The translations under genes were made by a program, and so were the position numbers. A DNA stretch of 64,000 nt. Source: a bacterium 1xD8-48 (GTDB taxonomy: Bacteria > Bacillota > Clostridia > Lachnospirales > Lachnospiraceae). Shown here piece after piece: positions 17,379 through 26,858 of the stretch (positions are counted from its first letter, which is position 1; each line of letters starts with the position of its first letter). The notes below the pieces were generated by a model. The model had not been told where the DNA came from. It did no database searches and saw only the letters and a list, made by a program, of their open reading frames with translations. The stretch spans positions 1 to 64,000 of the forward strand of contig QZDS01000016.1 in NCBI GenBank assembly GCA_009917455.1, given 5' to 3'.

Positions 17379-17877
17379 TCAGATATGTGGAGAAAGTATT
17401 GGAGTTCAGGTGTATTGGGATATATTAGAGCGATGGCTGTTCCTGCTGGCAGTGATGTGGTACACAGGCGGCTTTTGCTGGAAGAAGGCTTTGCTGAAAA
17501 GTAAGGCTTTCTTTTTTCGTGTCAGGGGTATTGAAAGCGTTTCTGTAAGATGTGCCGGTGCAGGCTTTCTCTATCTGGGGTACGGCTGTGCATGGTGAAA
17601 AATATAAGACAGTTTTGTCAGGGCGGTGTTTCTCTGGCTTCTGTGAGTTGGAAAGTGTGTTTTTTTTGAAGCATATGGTGAGGCATTTAGGCTGAGTATT
17701 CTTATAAATGAATATTTTGGCTTAGATGCCTTTTTATTGTGCAAGATGGCATTTATGTGAGGGAACAACTCAGTTTGTGTATTTACCCTATCAAAATTTA
17801 GGGAGGGTTTTGTCTTTGAGCAGAAAATTTACAGGTAAGAAAGTTGCAACAAAGAAATTACAAGGAGGAGTTTGAGA
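17379..17877. other. Gap at the end of the polar-motif domain
   Basis: No gene recognised. It contains the last polar copy (17523). The stretch becomes AT-rich after about 17600. A 20-codon TTG-started frame (about 17815-17874) leads into AAGGAGGAG, the ribosome site of the next gene, and may be chance. Confidence 0.5.
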
Positions 17878-18093
17878 ATGGGCGCAGAGATTAGATTTAC
17901 AGGTGAAGGTATACCAGTTACAGAGGCAGCGAGAATTATGAAAAAAGACCAGCAGTTTATAAGGCAGGCTATGATTAAAGGTATTCTGCCAATTGGAGTT
18001 GCGTTTATGAAGGAAGGCAGTAAACAGTATGATTACTATATCAGTCCCAAGTTATTTTATGAGTATACTGGATATGTTTATAATGAAGCGTAA
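17878..18093 (+). CDS. Small excisionase-like HTH protein
   Basis: 71 residues. PVTEAARIMKKDQQFIRQAM forms a helix-turn-helix, followed by a wing ending SKQYDYYISPKLFYEYTG. Such proteins are frequent in Clostridia phages and ICEs as small DNA-binding regulators. The ATG at 17878 is chosen over an upstream TTG because AAGGAGGAG (17862-17870) gives 7-base spacing. It is the last gene before the repeat block at 18118. Confidence 0.75.
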   Translation: MGAEIRFTGEGIPVTEAARIMKKDQQFIRQAMIKGILPIGVAFMKEGSKQYDYYISPKLFYEYTGYVYNEA

Positions 18094-18117
18094 GCCTATG
18101 TGATGTTGAAAAAAAGC

Positions 18118-18222
18118 ATGTTGGTGGGATAAGTCAGTAATTTCAGGAAAATGGAACAGATGTAAGGTACATTTTCAGTTCTCAGACTGGCAGATACTGA
18201 TACAATATGATAATATATGCTT
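18118..18222. repeat. Repeat A, copy 1 (inverted copy at 39710-39812)
   Basis: About 103 bp upstream of the RelA/SpoT-like gene, ending in the AT-rich promoter-like tract GATACAATATGATAATATA. The reverse complement occurs at 39710-39812 with one mismatch that I could see. Confidence 0.9.
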
Positions 18223-18233
18223 GAGGTGATTGC

Positions 18234-18848
18234 TTGGAAGATATTTTGAAAAAAGATGGATTATCGTTGGAATTACTAAGAGACTTATCCTACCAGTCAG
18301 CGTTGGGTGTAAGGTTAAAGAAAAATCTTCACTATTTTGACAAAAATGCGTTATTTGAAGAATTAGTGTTGGTAAACAAATGGTATGATACCTGTGAGCT
18401 GCTCCGTGGGGTAGTGATAGACTACCGTATAAAAAGTATTCAGTCGGCAATGATGAAATATGACAGGTATTATCCAGACCACCAGACAGCAAAAGTGTTC
18501 AATGATATGCTGGGGTTCCGCACACTTTGTGACAGCTATGGAGAAATTTTGGATATGGCTGCATTAGATAAAATACGTGTGGCAGATATGACTGGCGGCA
18601 AGGCAAAAGATGATGGCTATAGGGGAGTGCATGTCTATTTTCAAATGAGCAGTTTCCACTACCCGATAGAAATCCAGTATAATACTTTTTATGACAGACA
18701 GTTGAATAACTGGCTTCATAAGTATGTCTATAAAAGAAAATATGAAAACCACATAGGAAGCATGTTGCGCCGGGCATATGAAGATGCCAGAATCAGAAAT
18801 GAAAATGAGTTTAAGGAGGTGTTGGAGAATGTGCTATCTGGTTGCTAA
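18234..18848 (+). CDS. RelA/SpoT-domain protein (small alarmone synthetase-like)
   Basis: A 204-residue protein with a single RelA/SpoT nucleotidyltransferase-like domain. Visible are the Arg/Lys-Ser segment (YRIKSIQSAMMKYDRYY), the Asp/Gly strand (FNDMLGFRTLCDSY), DGYRGVHVYFQ in place of GYRSLH, and IEIQYNTFYDRQLNNWLH in place of the EIQ-R-T helix. No HD hydrolase, TGS or ACT domain is present, so it is synthetase-only if active. It could make (p)ppGpp-type alarmones or pyrophosphorylate a tRNA, like toxic small alarmone synthetases. Translation starts at TTG 18234 after GAGGTG. Its 3' end overlaps the next gene by 20 bp, suggesting a coupled pair, possibly toxin and partner. Confidence 0.8.
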   Translation: MEDILKKDGLSLELLRDLSYQSALGVRLKKNLHYFDKNALFEELVLVNKWYDTCELLRGVVIDYRIKSIQSAMMKYDRYYPDHQTAKVFNDMLGFRTLCDSYGEILDMAALDKIRVADMTGGKAKDDGYRGVHVYFQMSSFHYPIEIQYNTFYDRQLNNWLHKYVYKRKYENHIGSMLRRAYEDARIRNENEFKEVLENVLSGC

Positions 18849-19053
18849 GAAGTTTAATGATGTAGGGTGTCTTGCGCTTCAGATGACGCACGGCCAGCAT
18901 TTAGCGGATTTTAAAGAAAAGCTGATGCGGGCTGTGGGGTATGATACTATACAGCTTGTGACAATAAGCCGTCCTTCTGCATATGGGGAATATGAGCCTT
19001 ACCGTTTTGTAGAGACAGAGCAGGAGTTTGAAGATGCGGTGAAAAATATGTGA
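18829..19053 (+). CDS. Small partner protein of the RelA/SpoT-like gene (DUF6718-like)
   Basis: 74 residues, MCYLVAKKFNDVGCLALQMT at the start and YGEYEPYRFVETEQEFEDAV at the end. I believe it belongs to the DUF6718 group of small Clostridia proteins of unknown role, but this is from memory. AAGGAGGTG lies inside the upstream gene with ideal spacing to ATG 18829, so the two are translationally coupled. The last 40 bp and the terminator belong to repeat B, which recurs at 40452-40604. Confidence 0.7.
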   Translation: MCYLVAKKFNDVGCLALQMTHGQHLADFKEKLMRAVGYDTIQLVTISRPSAYGEYEPYRFVETEQEFEDAVKNM

Positions 19054-19166
19054 AGAAATTTATAAATGATTCAGACAGAATGGGCAGGAAAGCAAGTCGG
19101 CGTAAGACTTGCTTTTTCTGTGTCTCAGAGTTAAGATGCATATATAAAAGGGCAGATATTATATTG
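19014..19166. repeat. Repeat B, copy 1 (direct copy at 40452-40604)
   Basis: 153 bp identical to 40452-40604 at a constant offset of 21438, with weaker similarity for about another 35 bp. It comprises the 3' end of the DUF6718-like gene and its terminator (AGCAAGTC/GACTTGCT then TTTTT, 19091-19118). Confidence 0.95.
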
Positions 19167-19560
19167 TGGCTGGCATGCTTTGATTGCCTTTTTAATGATA
19201 TGTTTTGGTTTGCTTTAGGGTTTTATGGGCAAGACCCGTGCAAGACACATATGTCTTTAAAATGGCTTAAATCCGGCACTCGCTGTTTCTGTAGAGGAAG
19301 CGGCGAAGGAAGGTAAGTTCTAAGAAATAGTGTAAATATAAGGGTTTCCGTTGCTGTGGATTGTCAGCGGAAGCCCTTGATTTTGCCACGTAGCACACAA
19401 GTAACACACAGGTAGCACACAAATATTAAACATAAAAAGACCGTTACCCAAAGTAGGTGGGGTAGCGGTTTCTTTTTGGAATGAATAAAGGGCATCTGCA
19501 TTTAGCCGGAGGCCCATAAGGAAGTAAACTAAAATCCCGGTAAAACCGGCGTGGCAGAGG
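19054..19560. other. Intergenic region with four terminator-type hairpins and short repeats
   Basis: Hairpins: 19091-19118 (AGCAAGTC stem); 19340-19378 (14-bp stem with G-T pairs); 19440-19478 (ACCGTTACCC/GGGTAGCGGT then TTTCTTTTT); and 19543-19572 (AAACCGGCGTG/CACGCCGGTTT), which ends the recombinase gene on the minus strand. GTAGCACACAA-type 10-11-bp repeats lie at about 19389-19421. The left end of the recombinase element must lie somewhere here but cannot be fixed. Confidence 0.6.
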
Positions 19561-21252
<1,692 letters not shown>

Positions 21253-21291
21253 CTATATTATAACGCGCCGTTCCTCTTTTTTCAGCAACTT

Positions 21292-21537
21292 TCATTCTGT
21301 TGCCTCCAAATTTCCCGCCATGATACGGCGCAGCTTGTCCAGTACGCTTTCCGCCTCTCCCTCCGCATAATGGGGGATGACATGATAGACCGTATTCCCT
21401 TCAACGGCAATCATTTCTTCTGTGCTGAAATCAAACTCGAAAACGCCGTCTTTGAAATGCTCTGCCACACGCTCGGCAATTTCCGGTTTCAGATTTTTGG
21501 GAAGTTCACTGAAATCTGCAGGTTTACGCAATCCCAT
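21292..21537 (-). CDS. TnpW-family transposon protein
   Basis: 81 residues. The pattern LPKNLKPEIAERVAEHFKDG followed by FEFDFSTEEMIAVEGNTVYHV resembles the TnpW family encoded by Tn4451-like elements; its function is unknown. The second ATG is used because it is better spaced from AAGGAG. It overlaps the end of the RepA_N gene by 14 bp and precedes the recombinase gene by 90 bp, forming one operon. Confidence 0.75.
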   Translation of the reverse strand: MGLRKPADFSELPKNLKPEIAERVAEHFKDGVFEFDFSTEEMIAVEGNTVYHVIPHYAEGEAESVLDKLRRIMAGNLEATE

Positions 21538-21892
21538 CACGCTCCTTCCTTGCAGGTAAAATATTCAGCGTAATGACCACCGGACGGCCAAGCCCCTGCT
21601 TTCTGCGGAGAATCAGACCACAGCGTTCTAATTCCTGAAATGCCCTGGTCGCCACCTGCCTGCTCCTATGCAGCTTTCCTTTTGCTTCTTCCAGCGTAAA
21701 GTAGAGACGAATCCGCCCGTCCGGTTCTATGTATCCGTTTTCTCTGGAAATACCCGCCCGATCTAAGAGCAGGGCATACAGTACCTTTGCGTCGTTGGAT
21801 AAGTCCATCGGCACCAGAAAACGGGGAAATGGCAGATAGGGCGGTACGCCGCTGTCCTCTTTGTAAGGCGTCAAAAAATCATTTTGCATCAT
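21524..21892 (-). CDS. Replication initiator A N-terminal domain protein
   Basis: 122 residues matching the RepA_N winged-helix domain: YLPFPRFLVPMDLSNDAKVLYALLLDR, then RLYFTLEEAK and HRSRQVATRAFQELE (HTH). Only the DNA-binding domain is present, as in many ICEs and mobilisable transposons, where it is thought to act in regulation or in replication of the circular form. AAGGAG lies ahead of the ATG. It heads the recombinase operon. Confidence 0.85.
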   Translation of the reverse strand: MMQNDFLTPYKEDSGVPPYLPFPRFLVPMDLSNDAKVLYALLLDRAGISRENGYIEPDGRIRLYFTLEEAKGKLHRSRQVATRAFQELERCGLILRRKQGLGRPVVITLNILPARKERDGIA

Positions 21893-22259
21893 ATACTCCT
21901 TTCCATCAATCCATCCCTGATTGATTGGATTGATATTGACTATCTTGTTATTAACTTCTTCTCTTTAATTTCCATCTAAATATGGGTCGTCAAGACTGTC
22001 TGGAAATCCATCGCCGGAAAGAGAGGAACAGGGCTGTCCGGAGCGTCAGGTTTTCCAGTCTCTGAAAATCCAGTATTGGAGAATCCCATATAGGAGGAAA
22101 TGGCAAAAGCGGTAAATTGGCAAAGTAGAAATCAACACCTGAATGGGAAAATCCCGTTTAGGTCAAAATCGTCCTGCGGACAGTTAAAAACAGGTTTTAG
22201 AGGGGAGCAGGGGATTTATCCCTCATACCCGTTGACCGCAGCCTGAAACGCCAATAATC
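21893..22259. other. Gap without a recognised gene
   Basis: AT-rich near 21900-21980 (a likely promoter region for the minus-strand operon), then mixed sequence with short inverted words. Nothing else can be supported. Confidence 0.5.
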
Positions 22260-22622
22260 TCAAGGCTTTTTTGCTTCTAATTGTCCGCATAGGAGCCGCC
22301 TTTTCCTGTCGCTGGCTGTTTTCTGTCCGCGGTGGATTTTCTTTGCACAGAGCTTACAGTATTTCGCCCGGTTGGAACCGGGAAGGAATGATTGGCCGCA
22401 GACCACGCAGCGTTTTAATTCCTTCTGGAACAGCAACGCCGTTTCCAATGGCCTGTCCAGCGGCAGGACAGCGCAGCGGAACCATTTGCAGAGAAGCGAA
22501 TAGGAAATACTCTGGACGCAGACACATTCCTCCCCATCGTCCAGAAGAATACAGTTTCCGTTATCGTAGTTGCAGCACTCGTGTACCAGTTTACGCATCC
22601 GGCGGTACTGCGGATAATTCAT
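22260..22622 (-). CDS. Cysteine-rich VLP domain protein
   Basis: 120 residues with CNYDNGNC, CVCVQS and a C-terminal zinc finger CVVCGQSFLPGSNRAKYCKLC. This is the Cys_rich_VLP family found beside mobilisation genes in Clostridia mobile elements; it probably binds DNA via zinc. The strong AAGGAGGTG (near 22650-22657) is unusually far (about 25 nt) from the first ATG/GTG, so the true start is uncertain. No relaxase gene is nearby, so the mobilisation module is incomplete. Confidence 0.8.
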   Translation of the reverse strand: MNYPQYRRMRKLVHECCNYDNGNCILLDDGEECVCVQSISYSLLCKWFRCAVLPLDRPLETALLFQKELKRCVVCGQSFLPGSNRAKYCKLCAKKIHRGQKTASDRKRRLLCGQLEAKKP

Positions 22623-23333
22623 CACCGGAATCTGATTGTGGATAAAAACACCTCCTTCCTACCGTAAAAAAATGTCCCTCTACTATACATTTCATTTTTG
22701 AGGGGAAATAGGGCGGTCAATTTTGCACAAAAAATATCTTTCTATTGTTCAATTCATTTTTGAGACGAAATTACGGGGGCATTTTGCAAATTTCACAAAA
22801 AATTCATAATTGCCGTGTACAGGTAAGTTGTTATAAAATAATCCCCTCATATATCTGTACATTTTTTAGGGGAAAGTTGCCGTCTGAATAAAAATTTGCA
22901 AAAAAATTCGCCGCAGTTGTTCCTACGACGGATTTTATGGAGCAGACAGATATTCAAATTTATAATCGATTCCGGCAACGCTCTCGACGTAATTTGGCAG
23001 ATCAGGCTCAAACCTTAGTTTCTTCCAAAGTTTACTCACATGGTTATGGATTGCCTTTCTTGAACCTTGACAGCATAATGTCAAGGTTACTTGTCGGTAA
23101 ATTTGTGCGTCCATTGTAAAGGCATACGAAAAGCGGAACAAAAATGGTTATCCCGAAAGTCTGATTATCCCGAATACATCATAGAAAGCCAGCGACAGAG
23201 GCATTTTTGAAAGAAATGTTCGGGATAATTTTCCCTTGCAGCACAAGCTGTAAATTCTCCCTAATGTCCCTTCACCACCTACCATATCTAATAAAGGCCA
23301 CAGGGCAAGCAGAATCTTACCTTGCGACCTTTG
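22623..23333. other. AT-rich gap with degenerate direct repeats and a decayed regulator
   Basis: Three imperfect repeats of a word like TTCATTTTTGAGGGGAAAT occur at 22691-22713, 22753-22777 and about 22859-22880, each followed by TTTTGCA and an A tract. They lie upstream of the Cys-rich VLP gene and could be operators or iterons. The winged-helix relic at 22935-23141 is listed separately. Confidence 0.5.
22935..23141 (-). pseudogene. Relic of a response-regulator DNA-binding domain
   Basis: The C-terminal part of this frame (SRKAIHNHVSKLWKKLRFE...PNYVESVAGIDYKFEYL) aligns with the end of the intact winged-helix gene at 23334-23777 (SRKAVNNHVSNLRRKLK...PNYIKSVVSIGYKFEVP). The rest is missing, so this is a decayed duplicate. 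Confidence 0.7.
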
Positions 23334-23777
23334 TTACGGCACTTCAAATTTATAACCAATGCTGACAACACTTTTAATGTAGTTCGGGGAATCCTGCGTA
23401 GTTTTCAGTTTCCTCCGCAGATTACTCACATGGTTATTGACGGCTTTACGGGAATAGTAGGAATAATCCTCATTCCAGACCAATTCCATAATCAACTCAT
23501 AGGTAAATACCCGCTTTGGGTGGGTGATCAACAAAGCAAGAATATCAAATTCCTTAGCAGTTAATTCGATTTCCTGCTCGCCAATATATACAAGTCGCTG
23601 CTCTTGGCAGAAGTATAAATCACCCATGCGAATCTCTGTAAACGGTTCATCAATGACTGTCTGCCCCCTATTAGTTTCGGAAATGGCGAATGGGCTGTCG
23701 GCAGAATTCTTCTGTTGCTTTTGAGAATCGAGAAGATAATTTACTAACTCCTGACGCTGACGGGCGCTTAACAACAC
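23334..23777 (-). CDS. OmpR/PhoB-type winged-helix regulator without receiver domain
   Basis: 147 residues. Residues about 50-147 form a Trans_reg_C winged helix (LTAKEFDILALLITHPKRVF, then RKAVNNHVSNLRRKLK and GYKFEVP). The phosphoacceptor receiver domain of ordinary response regulators is absent and the N-terminus is polar and unfolded-looking. It may be a true orphan regulator, common in Clostridia mobile elements, or a truncated gene. A decayed sister copy lies 190 bp downstream. No sensor kinase is adjacent. Confidence 0.75.
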   Translation of the reverse strand: MLLSARQRQELVNYLLDSQKQQKNSADSPFAISETNRGQTVIDEPFTEIRMGDLYFCQEQRLVYIGEQEIELTAKEFDILALLITHPKRVFTYELIMELVWNEDYSYYSRKAVNNHVSNLRRKLKTTQDSPNYIKSVVSIGYKFEVP

Positions 23778-24096
23778 GAGCAGCTTTTCCGCAATTCTGC
23801 CGCCAGATTCAGATATATCAAATACAGCTAACTTCCCATGTCGCCACCTCCTTTCCGTCAGCGTGGGTATTTATTCTTTTACCATCAACTAATACTCCTG
23901 TTGTGTTGTTGTGCTCTATGCCGAAAGTTCCTTTTAAGCGTTATATAATTTTCTATATTGTTTCGGAGTCACCCTGATATATTTTTTTGAAAAAATCAGT
24001 AAATTGTCAACACGGAAAAATGAGATGAAATAAAACACTACATAAACTCTAATTATCTTCATTAGGGCTTGTCGAATATTGCGTTTTCATTTCCTG
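23778..24096. other. Gap without a recognised gene
   Basis: AT-rich sequence upstream of the winged-helix gene; GGAGGTGGCGAC on the minus strand near 23840-23851 suggests a further start or lost 5' coding sequence there. Nothing else is supported. Confidence 0.45.
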
Positions 24097-24528
24097 TTAT
24101 GACGGTATACGCTTTCTGAGATTGACGAGGCTAAATACATCATCCATAATTTCTCTATCCCTTACATCCAGCATCAACCATTTCTGTCCATTGCCGGTTT
24201 TCGTGTTTTTGAATACTGTCTGCACATAGTCGGAACATTGCGGCATAAGAAGCTCTGCCCCCATAAGTTCATGACCTCCTACAACCACGAGAGCGATAAA
24301 ATAGCCTTGCATCGGATAGAGCGTACAAAGTGACTTTCCACCTTTTTTATACTTAATATTCCAGCCTGCCTGCATGGAACAACGGCTGTATTCCATGCAG
24401 GGCCTGGTCCGATAGGTGAACTGGATACGGTTATTAAAATCTGTCCATAACGGATTGTTAATGTATTCCGTGACTTGCTCCAGCGATGGAGGTTGTTCAT
24501 TTGAATATAGCGCATTCCAATCCATCAT
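24097..24528 (-). CDS. DUF3788 family protein
   Basis: 143 residues matching DUF3788: WTDFNNRIQFTYRTRPCMEYSRCSMQAGWNIKYKKGGKSLCTLYP and a C-terminal REIMDDVFSLVNLRKR. The family is related in pattern to small-molecule-binding DUF1801-like proteins; its function is unknown. It starts 10 bp after the AraC gene stop, with its AAGGAGGAATTT ribosome site overlapping that region, so it is the second gene of an operon. Confidence 0.8.
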   Translation of the reverse strand: MMDWNALYSNEQPPSLEQVTEYINNPLWTDFNNRIQFTYRTRPCMEYSRCSMQAGWNIKYKKGGKSLCTLYPMQGYFIALVVVGGHELMGAELLMPQCSDYVQTVFKNTKTGNGQKWLMLDVRDREIMDDVFSLVNLRKRIPS

Positions 24529-24538
24529 AAATTCCTCC

Positions 24539-25468
24539 TTAGCTTTTATTTTTCAGCGGCAGAGGCTTAACCCAAATTTCCATACAAGCCATACCCTCTG
24601 AGTCACGATAATACTTTTCTGCCGAGAAAGGCTCCGTGGTTAAATTGTGGTGGGGCAGCCATATACCAAAAAGGTATTTGCTGGCCTGATCTAAAGCGAC
24701 CGTCACCAAATCCTCAAAATTTTCTGCTTCGACTCTGCAAACGATGTATTCTCCTGCCGAGAGTTCCCTCTTAATAAAACCATCCTGCAGCCGATCCGGA
24801 ATATTTTGAACAAGGCCACCTGCAAAATAAGTGAAAAGGTTTTGTGCAGTACCTTCCGTATGGGACATTCCCATTTCTACAGTAGTATTTAGATTGGCTT
24901 CGATTGAAGCCTTCTCCATGTGATAACGCTTCCAAAGCTGTCCTGGCACATCTACACCTGTGCTTTCACCAACCGGTATTTGTTCAGAAATGCGAACTTC
25001 CGTTTCCAAGCCGAAATAAATTTCCGGTTTTTCCAATGTCTTTCTCTGGATCTCCAGGACGATATCTCCTACCACCAGCGGAACCCCTTCGTCTACTAAA
25101 ACATAATTCATGGAAACTTCCGGCTTGTCAAATGTATTGAGCATTGGTAAATCCCTCCTGTAGCTTTCAGGCGTAATCCCATACGTTTCCTTGAAAGCCC
25201 GTGTAAAATTCGCATGGCTTGAAAAGCCATAGTCCAGGGCAACGTCAAGAATCCTCTGTTCGGTACTTTTCAGATTTTCAATAACCTTTGCCAGACGGCG
25301 GAGCTTCACATATTCCTGAACCGGTTTATTTACCAGCCGCTTGAACAAGCGCTGAAAATAAAAGGGGGACAGACCTACAGTATTTGCCAGTTCTTCCGTT
25401 GAAATTTCTTTTGTCAGGTGTTCCTCGATATAAGTCAAGGATTGTTCGATTGCTTCATATGCGTGCAT
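24539..25468 (-). CDS. AraC-family regulator with GyrI-like effector domain
   Basis: 309 residues. Residues 1-105 carry two AraC HTH motifs (ISTEELANTVGLSPFYFQRLFKR and ILDVALDYGFSSHANFTRAFKE), with the TPESYRRD end of the domain. Residues about 115-305 resemble the GyrI-like small-molecule binding domain (AraC_E_bind), as in Rob/BmrR-type regulators that respond to toxic compounds. It is co-transcribed with the DUF3788 gene. The target genes are unknown; neither neighbour is a pump. Confidence 0.85.
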   Translation of the reverse strand: MHAYEAIEQSLTYIEEHLTKEISTEELANTVGLSPFYFQRLFKRLVNKPVQEYVKLRRLAKVIENLKSTEQRILDVALDYGFSSHANFTRAFKETYGITPESYRRDLPMLNTFDKPEVSMNYVLVDEGVPLVVGDIVLEIQRKTLEKPEIYFGLETEVRISEQIPVGESTGVDVPGQLWKRYHMEKASIEANLNTTVEMGMSHTEGTAQNLFTYFAGGLVQNIPDRLQDGFIKRELSAGEYIVCRVEAENFEDLVTVALDQASKYLFGIWLPHHNLTTEPFSAEKYYRDSEGMACMEIWVKPLPLKNKS

Positions 25469-25646
25469 TGCGGCACCTCCTATATTCGATGTTCAAATTA
25501 TATCATTTTATTTTTTGCCGGGCTTTTCACGCAATGCGCTTTTTGATTAGGAAAATGCACTTTGTAAAATAGAGACATGGAATAAGGGCTGCTGAACGAC
25601 AGCTTTTTTCTTTTGCCGTCGTCCGGCAGATTGGGGCTATATGGTT

Positions 25647-26252
25647 TCAGTTCTTTCGGGAAAAGCGTTCGCAGTGCTCGTAAGGAGGTAGCCCCTTATC
25701 GGTGATTTCAATATAATCAGCTTTAGTCATACCGTACAAATAGTAATCGCAGTAGATGTTTACCATTTTTCCCTCACGAATAAGCCCTTCACGCTTGAAG
25801 CCCGCTTTTTCAAGAGTTTTGAATGACGCAATGTTACAGATATGAACATCAGCCCAAAGACGCTGCAATTCTGTTTCTTCAAAGCAGAAGATAGCTACTC
25901 TCGCCAACGCTTCTGTCATAAGTCGGTTGCCTTGATAGGCAGGAGAAAGGCGAAATGCTACTTTTGCCATGCGGTCATTTTCAATGAGATACACCCACAT
26001 ATCCCCGATAACTTTATAATCTTGTTTGTGAACAATACCCCAATGAAAACTTTTTGTGGGTTTCTCCGGCTTTTGAAAAAGCAATTCCGGGTTTAAATCA
26101 CTTTTTCCTGGGCGTTTTCCCCAATACTGATAAATAGAACTGTCACCCAGCCATTCTTTCAAATCTGAAACATCTTCTTTTCGCAGAGGGCGCAGGATAA
26201 GTTGTTCCGTTTCAAGAACAGGTTTATTCTGAACAAAATCCTGTAATTTCAT
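25647..26252 (-). CDS. GNAT acetyltransferase (RimJ/RimL type)
   Basis: 201 residues. TEQLILRPLRKEDV at the N-terminus and the acetyl-CoA loop region YQGNRLMTEALARVAIFCFEE, then NIASFKTLEKAGFKREG, are typical of the RimJ/RimL-like GNAT group that acetylates protein N-termini or small amines. ATG 26252 is chosen with GAGGGGAG upstream. It lies 14 bp behind trmO-like 26267-26740 in one operon. Confidence 0.85.
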   Translation of the reverse strand: MKLQDFVQNKPVLETEQLILRPLRKEDVSDLKEWLGDSSIYQYWGKRPGKSDLNPELLFQKPEKPTKSFHWGIVHKQDYKVIGDMWVYLIENDRMAKVAFRLSPAYQGNRLMTEALARVAIFCFEETELQRLWADVHICNIASFKTLEKAGFKREGLIREGKMVNIYCDYYLYGMTKADYIEITDKGLPPYEHCERFSRKN

Positions 26253-26266
26253 AAGCCACTCCCCTC

Positions 26267-26740
26267 TTAAAATTTGAATACCTGTCCCCAATCAAAATAG
26301 CCGGACGCTTCTGTACTTTTCGGCCATTCGCTGCACCATGCGGGAACACCGGGTGTTTCAACCCTGTCAAAACTCGGAGTGTACGGCTTGATGTCAAGTA
26401 CGGGCGTATTGTCATTTGCGTCAATGAATGTAACACGAATCATGCCGTTGGTGAAATCAATGTTAATAATTTCAGACGCTGTTAATGCAATAGGGTTCGG
26501 ACGCGCAGGAGATCGTGTCGCAAATACCCCCATGACTTCGGGTGCGCCTTTATAGGGCTGTTCTGTCTGTAATTCATTCCGGTCTGCGTCGTTGTCGCAA
26601 TCGCTGAACCACCAAAGGACATTGATGTGGCTGAAGCCCTCTAAGGCCTGCAGTCCGGGAATGTACTCCGGCTCTAACTGAATAAATGTGCCGTTTTCAT
26701 CATTCTTTACTTTGCCAATGGCTTTTAATTGATAGGTCAT
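26267..26740 (-). CDS. TrmO-like tRNA methyltransferase (TsaA/UPF0066)
   Basis: 157 residues. KAIGKVKN at the N-terminus, LEGFSHINVLWWF, GVFATRSPARPNPIALT and the VLDIKPYTPSFD motif define the TsaA/UPF0066 (TrmO) family, which N6-methylates t6A in tRNA-Thr in enterobacteria. A beta-barrel SAM-binding fold is expected. AAGGAGGAAAAAT precedes ATG 26740. It is slightly short of full-length TrmO (about 230 residues) and lacks the C-terminal extension, as in many short homologues. Confidence 0.88.
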   Translation of the reverse strand: MTYQLKAIGKVKNDENGTFIQLEPEYIPGLQALEGFSHINVLWWFSDCDNDADRNELQTEQPYKGAPEVMGVFATRSPARPNPIALTASEIINIDFTNGMIRVTFIDANDNTPVLDIKPYTPSFDRVETPGVPAWCSEWPKSTEASGYFDWGQVFKF

Positions 26741-26858
26741 ATTTTTCCTCCTTGCTTTGTTGGTAAATCCAGTATAATACCTCACATCATGTGAGATGCA
26801 ACAGGGAAAAATAAAAAATGCCCTGCATTTTTAGCGGGACATTTCAAAGTCTGTACAA

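Larger units (their letters stand above)
249..17531 (+). repeat. Dispersed polar 9-mer CAGGGGTAY, 25 exact copies
   Basis: Exact copies start at 249, 449, 600, 693, 2239, 2698, 3234, 3924, 6361, 7768, 8475, 8806, 9291, 9731, 10131, 11450, 12798, 13698, 13977, 14631, 15205, 15418, 15993, 17257 and 17523. Twenty of the 25 are preceded by T, giving TCAGGGGTAY. Near copies with one change occur at about 2803, 8155, 10390, 11668 and 15716. All are on the + strand, and I saw no reverse-complement copy. Copies occur in gaps, across stop codons (2239 and 3234, both giving Ala-Gly-Val-stop) and inside genes in three codon phases (Ser-Gly-Val, Gln-Gly-Tyr, Arg-Gly-Thr), so selection acts on the DNA or RNA word rather than on the protein. 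Confidence 0.9.
1..18093 (+). mobile_element. Segment of a large plasmid-like or integrative element (left end outside window)
   Basis: All recognised genes between 929 and 18093 run on the + strand. Most match no housekeeping family, and those recognisable (HNH endonuclease, DUF262, DUF3846, DUF4314, small HTH proteins, tyrosine recombinase) are typical of plasmids, ICEs and phages. The segment is also set apart by the polar word CAGGGGTAY, which stops at about 17.5 kb. No conjugation, replication or phage structural genes were recognised here, so the class of element is not decided. The right boundary is taken at the last small HTH gene and is approximate. Confidence 0.55.
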
